A stretch of 64,000 bases of DNA from Leishmania donovani (lineage: Eukaryota > Euglenozoa > Kinetoplastea > Trypanosomatida > Trypanosomatidae). How positions within the stretch are numbered: the first letter of the stretch is position 1; every line of letters starts with the position of its first letter. The stretch covers positions 176,006-240,005 of the forward strand of contig NC_018260.1 in assembly GCF_000227135.1 (NCBI RefSeq), read 5' to 3'. Made by a program: the position numbers and the translations under genes. Shown in pieces: positions 19,533 through 30,054 of the stretch. The notes beneath the pieces are model-generated. The model saw nothing but the letters and a program-made list of their open reading frames with translations. It was not told the origin of the DNA and did not search any database.

Positions 19533-20473
19533 GGCGTGCCGTCAGGAGAAAGAGAGAAGGGCCCTTTCAAAGCAGCGCAAAAGCCTGCAGAGCAGTGGTC
19601 ACCACACACACACACACGTCCACTAAGGCGTAGCTGGTGCGCACACACGCACAGAGAACGAGAGAGAGAGACGCAAAGAGCGGGGAGCGAACAAAATAAA
19701 GACGGCACCTCGGAGGGACGAGGCCCAAACGCAAGAAAACGGCAAGGGCAGCGGCGCATACAAGTAGGCGTGTACGCGTGCGAGCGTGTAGAAAGGGAGG
19801 CGTTGAAAAGGGGGGGCGGAAGAGAGGCGGAGATGCAGAGGGTGAGGCGGAGAGGGGCACGCAGTCGCCTACAGTTAAAGAATGACAGGTTGCAAGAAGA
19901 ACAGGCCTTCTCGCCACGGTACGCGTGGGGTGCAGCGTACTGGTGATCGCGCAGTCTAGCTGCGCACACCAGCAGCAACTCCTCCACCCCACACATGCAC
20001 CGTCAACGCCCCAGATGAAGAGCCGAAGAAAGGATGACGAAAGCAGCGCATAAAATCCACGCTTAGATGACGGTAGACGAGCATTGTCCTAACCGATATT
20101 TTCTTTATGCAAAAACGCATCCGCCGGATGCACAGCGCAAGTGGAGCACGTAATACACGCTAATGCAGCAGACGGTGGCACGCTACCGGGCGTTACCACA
20201 CACCGCAAGGCGGTGCAACCGCATCGGCCGCAGCAGCCCCCAGCGTCGGCCACGAAGGCCGCGAAGTCAGCAAGGGAGCAACGAGAGGCAGAAGCGAAGA
20301 TCTCGAGGGGGAGTGTGGCGACTAGCTCCATCAAAACAAGAGCGGAGCCACTACTAAAGGGCAAAGGAAGAAAAAGGCGGGGGGCGCGGTAAGGCAGGAA
20401 GGCGGAAGAAAGCAGGCAGAACGCACTCGCACGAGCATGCACACCCCTGCGTATGCGCCCGAGAGATGAAGAC
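19533..20473. other. Intergenic spacer 5' of the NKAP-like gene
   Basis: About 0.94 kb of purine-rich (pyrimidine-rich on the minus strand) sequence at 19550-19870, which should contain the spliced-leader acceptor. No gene is seen. Confidence 0.5.
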
Positions 20474-22507
20474 CTAAAGCGCCTCATCGCTCCCATCCGG
20501 CTCACTCTTCCCATCACCCACCGCACCCGGGCTATTCACCGGCGCCGCTTCGATTACTGCTGGTGTAGCCGCGCCAATGAGCAATGCGCGTCGAAGCGTG
20601 TCGGACACGCGCAATCCCTCAATAAACTCCAGCATCTCTTCCTGTGACAAGCGCACCACGCGCTTCGTCTTGATGGGCGTCGATGTCCTCGCTACCTCAT
20701 CCGACGTTTCGGCCGGAGCGGCACGGCGCTTCAGCTCTTTCGCCACCTCGGCTGTTGTTGCCCTTTCGGGTGGCTCTGCCGACGTGGCGGTAGCGCAGCC
20801 GTCTGCTGGAGCAGAGGCCGTCATCGAGGCGCGACTGCGCTTGGCGCCGGCGACTCCCTTTCTTCCATGCGGTACGGCGTCTGCTGTAGAGCCGTCACCC
20901 GCCGCGTCCGCGTAATCAGCGCCATCGGTTGCAGAGGAAGTGAAGTGCTGCTCGTCAGCGGGTGTCGCATTCACTACAGTCGTCGTCAGTGACGGATTCA
21001 GGAGAGGACTACTCGCGACTGTCGGTAAGGAAAGAGCAGCTGGCAGATTCCTAGCAGGCCGCATCCTCTTCCTCCGTATGGCGATGTGGCCATTCTCGAG
21101 CACCAGATCGTCAGCATCGTCGACCCAGGTGCAAGTGGTTCCGGCAGTACCGGGCGGATGAGTAGCCAATGCGACCTCAGAGGTGGGCCCATCCACGACA
21201 CAGGCAACCGCGCGACTCCCTGGTCTTTCCTCGGCGTTGGCTTCATCGGCCCTCTCAATATCTTGCGACGCCTCCTCTTTTGCCTTGTCACTGTGCATGT
21301 CGCTGCACGGCTCGCTGCTGCTACGACTGCTCCACCCAGAGGAGGAGCTCCAGCCATCGTCATCGTTGACGCAACTGCCAGGTAGCCCTCGGTCGGCGGA
21401 CGGTGGGAGCCCGCCGCGAGGAAAATGCGCGGTGGCTGCGGCGGCTGCCCCTGACCCGGAAGACTGTGGTGCTGAGGTCTGGCGATAGATCGGACTTCCC
21501 GGCTGACAGCGCCCCTCCACTTCCTCCCTGCTGAATACTTGAAGCGGAGGTGGTTCGGCGCACAAGGAGGCCAGCAACTCCTCCCTCTCGCCCGCGGAGA
21601 AGGTGTACGCAACGCAGCCCCCGTCGAACACACGGTGACCTGGCGGACCGCGAGCCTCAATCGGCAGCAACGAGGGAGATGGAATAGTATCCAGCACGAG
21701 CGACTGAGGCGCTGCCGATGCCGCTGAGGGCGACGGTTGGACAAGATGCAGGCGGTGTGAGGTAGCTGAAGCCACACTCTGGATCGCACTCGTTGAGGAG
21801 GCGCTCTCCGCCAGAGGGGCTGCGTGCGACACAGAAGGCGGCCGCAAAACAAAGTGTAGAGCACCTTGAAATAAGTCAGCGGCGCCATGCTTGCTCGCAC
21901 TCTGAGCATGCACCCCATCACTGTCCGATGTGAGCCCACCGTCAATCTCGGGAAGAACGTGACGTAGCGCTGCAGCAGCGTCCGGAAAGGAGCCGCGAAT
22001 GCAGGGCTCTGAGAACTCTGCCGCAAACCCCACCTCCTCCAACTCCGCTGCCGCTATTTGAGGCTCGGTGTGGGGAAGCGAGCAATAAGCCTTCGCATCA
22101 GTCGTCGATGGCTCATCGTCGTTTGGTGCCTCCGCCTTCCACGGGCTCCGGCGCACCGCCAAGGCGGCGGTACACATATACTGTGCATCCTCATATGTTA
22201 TGGACACCGATGATGCCCCATCGGATGACGCGCCAGGTGCCACCGTGTTGAGAGACGTTGAGCCACCATTATGCGACTCGACGAGCGGTCGTTGCGCAAA
22301 CAGTGGTGCTGCCATCACGCGGCCCGCAACGTCTGGCAGCTGGTTTGCGAGCCGCAGAAGGCTTTCCATATCCGCCGTATCATCAGCGGCTATTCCACCG
22401 CGAGGAGCGCAGCCACTCGCGTTGCGAGACGCGGAGGTGGCCTCCATGATCTGGAGGATACGTGGGGCAGTCCATGGCATCAAGATATCGTTGACTCCAT
22501 TGAGCAT
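20474..22507 (-). CDS. Hypothetical protein, largely disordered
   Basis: 677 aa from the first in-frame ATG at 22507 (MLNGVNDILM); the frame continues a few codons to a GTG only. No recognised domain. Most of it is low-complexity Ala/Ser/Pro/Glu sequence with a Ser-rich run (SSSSGWSSRSSSEP) in the middle. The best-structured part is near the C-terminus: KTKRVVRLSQEEMLEFIEG, a basic patch followed by an amphipathic helix that could be a short binding motif. Coding status rests on the long frame, Leishmania-like codon use and its place in the minus-strand run. Function unknown. Confidence 0.7.
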   Translation of the reverse strand: MLNGVNDILMPWTAPRILQIMEATSASRNASGCAPRGGIAADDTADMESLLRLANQLPDVAGRVMAAPLFAQRPLVESHNGGSTSLNTVAPGASSDGASSVSITYEDAQYMCTAALAVRRSPWKAEAPNDDEPSTTDAKAYCSLPHTEPQIAAAELEEVGFAAEFSEPCIRGSFPDAAAALRHVLPEIDGGLTSDSDGVHAQSASKHGAADLFQGALHFVLRPPSVSHAAPLAESASSTSAIQSVASATSHRLHLVQPSPSAASAAPQSLVLDTIPSPSLLPIEARGPPGHRVFDGGCVAYTFSAGEREELLASLCAEPPPLQVFSREEVEGRCQPGSPIYRQTSAPQSSGSGAAAAATAHFPRGGLPPSADRGLPGSCVNDDDGWSSSSGWSSRSSSEPCSDMHSDKAKEEASQDIERADEANAEERPGSRAVACVVDGPTSEVALATHPPGTAGTTCTWVDDADDLVLENGHIAIRRKRMRPARNLPAALSLPTVASSPLLNPSLTTTVVNATPADEQHFTSSATDGADYADAAGDGSTADAVPHGRKGVAGAKRSRASMTASAPADGCATATSAEPPERATTAEVAKELKRRAAPAETSDEVARTSTPIKTKRVVRLSQEEMLEFIEGLRVSDTLRRALLIGAATPAVIEAAPVNSPGAVGDGKSEPDGSDEAL

Positions 22508-23879
22508 TCTTTGCACACAGGGAGAGGCACGCACGCACGGTCACCGCCTCAAAGGGGGTGCGCCGCTGACTGTCCTCCTTTGCCCTTGGACAGGAGGAGA
22601 AACGCCAGAGGCTTTCAAAGAAAAACTGCAAAAAGAATAGCGGCGGTCTGTGGCAACAATCAGGCACGGCAGTGTGCGATACGTGACGCAGCGCTGTCGC
22701 TTTCTCTTCGATCAGCGCACGTGCTGGGTGGCCAAACGTGGTGTTCTATCGTGCTTGAGCGTCAGCTACCGTGCTCTCCCCCGTGTTACCACTGCCCCAC
22801 CCACCCTCCCGATCGGCACTGAAGAGAGTCCGGCCAGGAGGAGAAGCTTGCAACGCTGTAGGAAAGAGATGAAGAACCGGATGAGCCAGTGGATGAGAAA
22901 TCATCTACGACGGCGAGCAGCTCGCCTTTCTTTTTCCAGTCTGTGGGAGGGAAATGGGCTATGTGGTACGTGCAAGGGAGTTTAGAAATGCAACAGAGAT
23001 AAAGACGGCGAACGTGAGCGTGAAGGGTACATCCAATGCCTTGAAACCCTCCACAGTGCGTGAAAGAGTCCATCATCCGTATGCGTGCCAACGCACGCAC
23101 ACCCTTTGGCACATATGAATCGCCCCACAAAAGTCACACATAGTGCCCGAGAAACGCTTAAGCTCGGACTCACGTGAAAAGATGCGAGCACCACGTAGAG
23201 AGCGCTGCACGCTGACCCCATGCAAGGAAAAGAGGGAGTGGGGTTCCCCGTTGTCGACTCGCCAGTCACCGTACCTTTGCGAGGAGGGGGGCGCGAGCAC
23301 ATCGACAAAGGCGTCTTTCGGCCGCCCCAATGCGTTGCATCGTTTCCTCCGTGCTCTTGCTGCTTCATCTCCTGATAAGCCCCAAATTTGCGTTTGCTTC
23401 TGTTTGTCTCCCCTCCCTACCCCACCCCTGCATGGAGACGAGAAGAGAGGATAGATGAAAGCATGCATTCAGAAAACAAAATGCCTATGAACATCGGCTC
23501 CCCGGGTAAAGGGGAGTGTAGAGGCGTTGCTATACATGTGTACCAAAACAACACAGTAAAAAAGCACGAAGTGCGAAGGTCTGCGGAGGTCGTGAAGAGC
23601 ACGACAGAGGTCATCTAAAGCAACAGCAACGCCAAACGAACAAAAACAAATCAGCGGAATAAAGGCTGCATGAGCAGCAGCTAGACGAGCAGCATATCCT
23701 GTGTGGCTGTACTCGCATGCGTCTTGCGAGGCATGCGACCGACGAGTCGGTCTCTTCGCCCCGTGAAGAACGCAAATGACTGTGGTCAGCAAACCCTCGG
23801 TGTGGTGGCTGGACCGCCACCTCGGCAGCCACAGCATCTCACCTCTTGTGTGAGCTCTCCTCGTCGACGCACGGCTCTT
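22508..23879. other. Intergenic spacer between the disordered protein and CCDC40
   Basis: 1.37 kb without a supported gene: 5' flank of the disordered protein gene and 3' UTR of CCDC40 on the minus strand. No striking repeat is seen. Confidence 0.5.
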
Positions 23880-26507
23880 TTAGACGCTTGTCATGAGGTC
23901 CTGCAAGGACGGAGCAAGGTCCGGGAACTGCGCCGATAGTTCCTCCATGATATTCACAACCGCCCGGCGGCCTTCATCCAGCCGCGCCGCCTCTGTCGCA
24001 GCCTCCTCCGGGTAGCACATGAGCCGGTACGCGCCTGCTTCGGCGTCTCGCAGCCGTTGAAGGTTGTTCTGCCGCAGCCGCTTCTCGTCCTCAGCGCGAT
24101 TGCGCTCTTTCTTAGCTGCGGCGATTTGACCCTGCAAATCCTCGATCTGGGCGTCTAGGTTCTGTATCTCGTGCTGGGTGCGGTCCACGTCCGCTGCGAT
24201 GCGGTCCATCTCTGCCATGCTCTCCTTGACCAGCTTTTCCTTCCTGCGCGACTCCTGCCGCTTTGCATTCAGCTCCTTGAAGAGGCGCATGTTCTCCTTC
24301 TCCACGGCGAGCCTAGTCACGCCGTTCTTGTTCTTCTGCGACGCGATCTGGATTGCCTTGCCTTTGGTCCGAATGATATCGCGGTGGTCGATCATCTTCT
24401 GCATCTCCTCGATGAGAAACTTCTGCTCGCGCTGCAGCTGCGACATGCGCTGCTCCATGAACGTGATCTCCTTCTTCATCTTCTCCATCTCGGCGCACCC
24501 AATTGTAGGGTCTAGCGCCATCTCTGTCTCCCGCGCAACTTGTAGCTTCCGCTCCCAGAACATGATGTCCCGCTCACACGAGAGGATCTGCTCAACGATG
24601 TCAGACTTGCTCTGGCGCATGTCCTCCACCTTCTTCTCAAGCTGAATTGCTTCACGCTTCCTCTCCTCGAGTCGGCGCACCAGGTCTTTTTCAAGGAAGA
24701 ACACGTCGTCAGAGGCACTCTGCTGCGCACCGTTGTTTTGGCTGAGCAATGTGTTTACCCGCTTCATTTCTAGATGCATTGCGTTCGATTTGTTCTGCAA
24801 ATTCGCAACCTGCTGCTTGCCTTCGCTGATGTTGGCGAGAAGGCGATCCTTTTTCTGTTTCAGGATGGTCGCCTTTGCCTGAGCATCGAGGATGGCTTCG
24901 TTGATGTCGTTCATGTTGTTCTTGTAGTTAACCAACTCGGTCTGCAACCGGATCCACTCCTGCTGCAGTGCTTCGTTCTCGCTAGACTTGGTGGCAATGG
25001 CCCTGGAAAGACTGTTGATCGTCGCCTCGAGGGGCCCGACATGATCGCCCTGCAAATCGTTGTGCGCTGCTAGAATCTGCTCGTACTGGTGATTGAGCTG
25101 GTCAAGCTGATTTTGCTTGCGATCGATCTCATTGTTGCGACGGCGGATGTCAGCCTGCATCTTTTCTATCATCGCACTACGTGACTGCAGCTCCTTCTCG
25201 AGGTCCGCCAGAGTGGTTGCGAGCGTTTCGTTGTAGGCTTTCGACTGCAGTGTATCCACACGGATTCGTGCCAGCTCGTTCTCCATCTGAGTCACCTTTT
25301 GCTCCTTTGCGCGGATCGACTCCTTGATCTTTCGGATTTCCTGCAGTGCGCCTTTGCTCTCCTGCTTCAACGTAGATTCCCTGCTCAGATGCACCAGCAT
25401 TTCGTTCTCCATTTCAACGATGGCTTTGGCGTGCTTCGCAATCTGCTTTTCCACCTCCGATAGCTCAGCTGCCTTGAGTTTCATTTTCTGTTCGACGGCC
25501 TTGCGCTCTTCGACTGAGCTGGCGATGCTCTGCTCCAAAAGCGCATAGGCTTTAGTGGCCTCCTCCTTCTTCAGCAGAAGTCCGTCCATCTGCCTTTCCA
25601 AGATGATAATTTCGTTGTCGATGCGAGACATGAACGCAGTGAGCTTGGTGTTCTCTGCCTGCGACGTGCGAATGTCGTGACGGTAGCCAGTAATCTCGTT
25701 CTCGAGCACAAGCAGTTCATTCTTCTGCTGCTGCAGCGCCTCTTCTGTCTTCCGCACTGCATCCTGCCGTCGCTGCATGCCAATAAGAGAGCTTCGCCAC
25801 TGCTGAACGAGTTGCTTCTTCTCCATAACAATGGCCTCCATCTCCGACGCGGCATCGGCCAATGTCTCGCGCGCGCGCTTGGTTTCCTCACGCTGGCTGC
25901 CTATCTGCTCATCTAGCATCGCGCTCTCGTTCTCTAGTGTCTCGATGCGCTTCTGCATGGAGAGAATGAGTGAGTCCTGTCGCAGCTTTGCCTTTTCCAA
26001 GTTAGTGATATCATCCTCAGTCTTGTGGGCGGCGCGACGCTCGAGCTCCACCTCATCCTTCAACTCCTGATTGAACCGCTCCACCTTCATCAGCGTCTCC
26101 GTCAGCTTAGCCAGCTCGTTGTGATAGCGGGTGTACTGTTTCTGCATATCATCAACTTTCTTCTGTGCGCTCTCTGCTGCAGAAGACAGCTCCTCGCGCG
26201 CACGCAGCTTGTCTTCATGTTGCTGTTGAATCGCGGCATGTTTTTCGTGGTACCCTTCCAGGGTTTTTTGCAGCGTTGCCAGATGCTGCTGGGCATTGTA
26301 GAGATCCACACCGCAGCTTTCGCGCTCTTTTTCTACACCTGATAGCTCATTGTTCGTCTCATGGATCTGTTGCGATAGCTCCTGCAAGTGTTTACGCAGC
26401 TGCTCCTCGATACGGCGCTGCACTGGTGCTAGAACATCTGATTCGGGGTCCATCTCAGAAACGTCGCTGTCGCTTTCGTAAGCGACGCTGTCATTGGGGG
26501 ACCGCAT
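23880..26507 (-). CDS. CCDC40: Axonemal ruler protein CCDC40/FAP172
   Basis: 875 aa from the ATG at 26505-26507, almost entirely predicted coiled coil after an acidic N-terminus of about 25 residues. Family landmarks are present: VLAPVQRRIEEQLRKHL at the start of the coil, CGVDLYNAQQHLA, and the diagnostic MEKKQLVQQWRSSLIGMQRR, which aligns with the EK..IMQQW.SSLVGM motif of CCDC40. With CCDC39 this protein forms the 96-nm ruler that places inner dynein arms, radial spokes and the dynein regulatory complex on doublet microtubules of the flagellum. Length agrees with the family core. No truncation or frameshift is visible. Confidence 0.88.
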   Translation of the reverse strand: MRSPNDSVAYESDSDVSEMDPESDVLAPVQRRIEEQLRKHLQELSQQIHETNNELSGVEKERESCGVDLYNAQQHLATLQKTLEGYHEKHAAIQQQHEDKLRAREELSSAAESAQKKVDDMQKQYTRYHNELAKLTETLMKVERFNQELKDEVELERRAAHKTEDDITNLEKAKLRQDSLILSMQKRIETLENESAMLDEQIGSQREETKRARETLADAASEMEAIVMEKKQLVQQWRSSLIGMQRRQDAVRKTEEALQQQKNELLVLENEITGYRHDIRTSQAENTKLTAFMSRIDNEIIILERQMDGLLLKKEEATKAYALLEQSIASSVEERKAVEQKMKLKAAELSEVEKQIAKHAKAIVEMENEMLVHLSRESTLKQESKGALQEIRKIKESIRAKEQKVTQMENELARIRVDTLQSKAYNETLATTLADLEKELQSRSAMIEKMQADIRRRNNEIDRKQNQLDQLNHQYEQILAAHNDLQGDHVGPLEATINSLSRAIATKSSENEALQQEWIRLQTELVNYKNNMNDINEAILDAQAKATILKQKKDRLLANISEGKQQVANLQNKSNAMHLEMKRVNTLLSQNNGAQQSASDDVFFLEKDLVRRLEERKREAIQLEKKVEDMRQSKSDIVEQILSCERDIMFWERKLQVARETEMALDPTIGCAEMEKMKKEITFMEQRMSQLQREQKFLIEEMQKMIDHRDIIRTKGKAIQIASQKNKNGVTRLAVEKENMRLFKELNAKRQESRRKEKLVKESMAEMDRIAADVDRTQHEIQNLDAQIEDLQGQIAAAKKERNRAEDEKRLRQNNLQRLRDAEAGAYRLMCYPEEAATEAARLDEGRRAVVNIMEELSAQFPDLAPSLQDLMTSV

Positions 26508-26998
26508 TTTCGCGAATACTTTCCCCTATGGTCGCTTCAGTATTTCTATGAAAATTCACAAGACTCCGCCAACGGGCTTTCGGCAGCTACAATAAAAGAA
26601 GTAGTACGTTCTAAAGGTCGACAGAAAAATAAGCAGTAATTCTGTCAAAAGGCAGAGAGGAAAAAAAGACAGGAAAGTTAGATGAACGCGGATAGAGGTT
26701 CCATCTCATGTTTGCATCACAGTGCGACGAATTCGGCACTTGCACAAATGCTCGGAAACAGAGTCTGCAAAAGCAGGGACAAAAATGACTCTCACAGACG
26801 ACAGATACTGGTGCTCTGAGCTGCTGAGCAACATCATTCACAATCAGTTAGAGGCACAGTACTTTTCACTCTGCCTCACGCCTAGCTTTCAATACAGGAA
26901 AAAAAGGAGGTCAGCCAGTGTCTTCGTTGTTCTTTATCCTGTCTTACTCTCTAACTCTCAAGACACCAAAAAGAAAGATGGCAATCATGTGAAGAGGG
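26508..26998. other. Intergenic spacer (AT-rich) between CCDC40 and the IGR-motif gene
   Basis: About 490 bp, markedly more AT-rich than spacers to the left. Nothing coding is seen. On the minus strand it is the 5' UTR of CCDC40 and the 3' UTR of the IGR-motif gene. Confidence 0.5.
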
Positions 26999-27571
26999 CT
27001 ACTTGCTTGCTGCGCTGCCTTTCTCAGCAAGGCGCTTCTCTTCCTCTATGGCCCATTGCGGCATCTGGTTGATTTCACTATAGTTAGGAACCGGAGCCTG
27101 ATCAATGCCATTCTGATGAGGGCGGTACTTTTCTGGAAGCTCCGGCACTACACGGTAGCTATAGTCTTTGGTCTTGAATTGTTTGTAGTACAGCCATTCC
27201 TCCTTCGTGTCGAAGCGCTCAGGAGGATTACCGTTTTGAAAAGCAAGCACTGCAGCGCGGATAGCACGGCGCGTGAGAAGTGGTACACCGCGCGTGCGAA
27301 GCTCGCGCTTGCTGCACGTCATCAAGTCATTCCAGTCTTTGAATGTTGCTTTGAAATCGCTTGTTGGCGCTAGGCGATGGACATCGGCCTTTTCTAAAAA
27401 CACCTCATGATTCGGCACGTACGATGTCGGTGGGCGAATCACAACCGGAAGTACCTCGGAGCGCATTGATGTTTCGATAGGTGCGAGTTTGCGCGGGTCA
27501 GGCATGTACGTGTACTTGTATGCTTTGTGCGGACCCGTAGTCTGATCCAGAAATCTAGCTGTGTAGCGCAT
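26999..27571 (-). CDS. IGR-motif protein, mS41/Fyv4-like mitochondrial ribosomal candidate
   Basis: 190 aa from the ATG at 27569-27571. Residues about 58-115 (PNHEVFLEKADVHRL, FKDWNDLMTCSKREL and RGVPLLTRRAI) follow the IGR motif domain: F-L...I......F..W..L...S..L...GIP...RR..L. This domain defines yeast Fyv4/mS41, a small-subunit mitoribosomal protein. A Tyr/Pro-rich C-terminus follows. It is the first gene of the minus-strand unit after the strand switch, and its codon use is less GC-rich than in genes to its left. The mitochondrial ribosome role is inferred from the domain. Confidence 0.7.
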   Translation of the reverse strand: MRYTARFLDQTTGPHKAYKYTYMPDPRKLAPIETSMRSEVLPVVIRPPTSYVPNHEVFLEKADVHRLAPTSDFKATFKDWNDLMTCSKRELRTRGVPLLTRRAIRAAVLAFQNGNPPERFDTKEEWLYYKQFKTKDYSYRVVPELPEKYRPHQNGIDQAPVPNYSEINQMPQWAIEEEKRLAEKGSAASK

Positions 27572-28277
27572 TTCGACGCCTGCTACTAAGCGCGACAGAA
27601 AATAGAGCTACGTGAGCAGCCCGCACTGTGAAGAAACGACGGAGTGAATAAAGCGACAAGGAAGCAAGAAAGAAGAAAAAGTGGATATCGAAGAAGAAAT
27701 CGTCTTTGAGGATACCTCGAGATGGAAGCCACAAGCGGCTATACAGACTAAAAAACTCTGAGCTGCTTTGGAAAGCAGAGACGCGAAAAGCGACAAAGGC
27801 GTTTACGTTGCCGTTTCGCATGTCCGCGCGCCAGATAACCGAAGAGAGCAAACACGTTTTTATGCCCTGTTCCCTTGTCCTCTTACAAAAGCAGCTCACT
27901 CAACTCTGACAACTACCAGGTGAGCACTAAACGATATCTTCAGTCCAGGAGCGCAGCAGCTTCAGATCACGCACAAGATTTATCACTTTATGCATATTTG
28001 CCACTGATACTTGCTTACGAAAAATCCAAAAAGTTGGAGTAAAGTACCACCTATAAAATGCTACGATTTCTCATTCGTGCCGGCTTTCACAGTTAGTGGG
28101 ATGACTGTACCCCTGATCAGGGCTTCTAATGCCGGTGTAAACCACAACCGTTGACTACAAAACACTATTCTCCTCTAAGATATCATGTACAGGTCATGTT
28201 TTCAATCTAACACTCCTTCTATTAGAAAATAATAGGTGACTTCACGACCATATGCACACTTTTCCTTTACAAAGTGC

Positions 28278-28936
28278 GCCCGCCCTCTGCCGTCCAGCAC
28301 GAGCTCCAGCGCCACCCCACCCCGGCATGTCGCAGGCCCCATCCCGCCCTGCGAAGCAGCGGTGCGCACACGCGGTACAGCAATGCGTCGGCCCAGTCAT
28401 CTCAGCACCGCCTCCGCCTCAAGCCCCGACCACCACTACCGCCNNNNNNNNNNNNNNNNNNNNNNNNNNNNNNNNNNNNNNNNNNNNNNNNNNNNNNNNN
28501 NNNNNNNNNNNNNNNNNNNNNNNNNNNNNNNNNNNNNNNNNNCACCACCGCCGCCGCACCGCGCAGGTCGCCTCACAGCCGCTCCCACATCATGCCGGTC
28601 GCCACGTGATGCAGCCCCCTCGGAGGGGCCTCGGGCTCCCCACACCAGCGGGCAGTGCGAGGGTCGGGTGGTGGGGTGCGTTCCAGCGACGCGGACACTC
28701 TGCCCATCATGTGGATGGCACACGTGTGTCCACGGTCGCAGGTCGCTCAGACGCAACGCCGTCCAGGACCTGCTATCCGACACCAGCAGCGACACATCGC
28801 TCTCACCTCGCCCCAGGTCGTAGGCGCCTCACCCTGTCACCACCAGAGGTGGCTCCGCATTTGGCAGGGATAGAGAGCGGCGGGCGGCTTCGCCTCCACC
28901 CAGAGAGAGTCGGCGTGTGTACTGGGCCCTGAGCTG
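28278..28936. repeat. Repeat A copy 3, in the strand-switch region, with gap
   Basis: Same left boundary as copies 1 and 2 and the same absolute orientation. From about 28574 on it appears identical by eye to copy 1 over roughly 360 bp, then diverges right after GGGCCCTGAGCTG, so it lacks the last about 40 bp and CA tract of the other copies. The 99-N gap inside hides no missing repeat sequence: by alignment to copy 1 the flanks overlap by about 10 bp. Confidence 0.65.
28444..28542. other. Assembly gap (99 N)
   Basis: Fixed-size gap in repeat A copy 3. Just before it the sequence has the CACCACTACCGCC variant seen in copy 2; just after it the sequence has a different variant. Confidence 0.99.
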
Positions 28937-29188
28937 ATTGGGAATGGCGGAAGTATAAGAGCCAAAACTGAGTTGCATCTTCGCGGCCGCGTGTGTATGG
29001 AGTTAGTGTTTACAGTATAGGTGGCTTTTCGGCATCTCATCCATACTGTCATACCAGACCAGCCACTTGTCCCAGTGACGCCACAGTATTTATTGTGTTA
29101 CCGGGGCATGAGGCGAAAAGATGCCCAATGAGGTTTAGAGTTACCGCGGAACTAAACGTCGGCACTACATTTTGAGTACGTCTGTGCA
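28881..29188. repeat. 308-bp block duplicated across the next gap (copy 1)
   Basis: Matches 29288-29595 base for base as far as checked by eye, from CGGGCGGCTTCGCC to TACGTCTGTGCA. Probably one locus represented twice because overlapping contig ends were not merged. Confidence 0.9.
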
Positions 29189-29287
29189 NNNNNNNNNNNN
29201 NNNNNNNNNNNNNNNNNNNNNNNNNNNNNNNNNNNNNNNNNNNNNNNNNNNNNNNNNNNNNNNNNNNNNNNNNNNNNNNNNNNNNNN
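29189..29287. other. Assembly gap (99 N)
   Basis: Fixed-size gap flanked by the two copies of the 308-bp block. Confidence 0.99.
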
Positions 29288-29595
29288 CGGGCGGCTTCGC
29301 CTCCACCCAGAGAGAGTCGGCGTGTGTACTGGGCCCTGAGCTGATTGGGAATGGCGGAAGTATAAGAGCCAAAACTGAGTTGCATCTTCGCGGCCGCGTG
29401 TGTATGGAGTTAGTGTTTACAGTATAGGTGGCTTTTCGGCATCTCATCCATACTGTCATACCAGACCAGCCACTTGTCCCAGTGACGCCACAGTATTTAT
29501 TGTGTTACCGGGGCATGAGGCGAAAAGATGCCCAATGAGGTTTAGAGTTACCGCGGAACTAAACGTCGGCACTACATTTTGAGTACGTCTGTGCA
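29288..29595. repeat. 308-bp block duplicated across the gap (copy 2)
   Basis: See 28881-29188. Sequence continues beyond this copy into unique DNA. Confidence 0.9.
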
Positions 29596-30039
29596 CGAAG
29601 CCGTTGCACACACTTTAAAGAAGACTCTTGTACATGCTAGAAAGAGAACGAAGCATGAGCAAACGTGAGGTGGAAGGAGAAAGACTGTCGAGCTGCAGCT
29701 GTAACGACCATGTGGGAGATGAAGCAGTTTACAAGTGTATGAACTGGGGCACAAGCAGTAGAAAAGCACAAAAAATCTGCATGGTAGGCCCACAAGAAGG
29801 AACAAAGACTAAGGGTGCTTTGTACCATGAAGCACTGAATGGGGGGGTTCGTTTAGCAAGATGATAGTCGTGCGTGTGAGACGGATGGGAAAAATCTTTC
29901 ACACAGCAGCGAAAATACACGGATGCCGTTCTCAGCGTGCCAGTGTAACCTAGGATGAATCAGTGAAAGGGGTTTGCTGAATTTTATGCGCAATTTGTCG
30001 TGATCTATTGCAGGGGCTCAAAACAATGACAGTTTCTTA

Positions 30040-30054
30040 GGTGCAACCTGCACC
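30040..30054. other. Small perfect hairpin in the strand-switch region
   Basis: GGTGCA, three-base loop ACC, then TGCACC. A second hairpin is at 30601-30618 (AACACC, loop TGCTAA, GGTGTT). Function unknown; both could be chance. Confidence 0.4.

Noticed and set aside
20998..22026. 342-aa open frame on the minus strand
   Set aside because: It overlaps the 677-aa gene in another frame of the same strand; translation is Arg/Ser/Cys-rich noise.
28236..28932. 195-226-aa frames through the N gap
   Set aside because: They are translations of N and of repeat A; the gap length is arbitrary.
29628..29864. 78-aa plus-strand frame in the strand-switch region
   Set aside because: No recognisable domain, no strong acceptor and a biased composition; too short to support.
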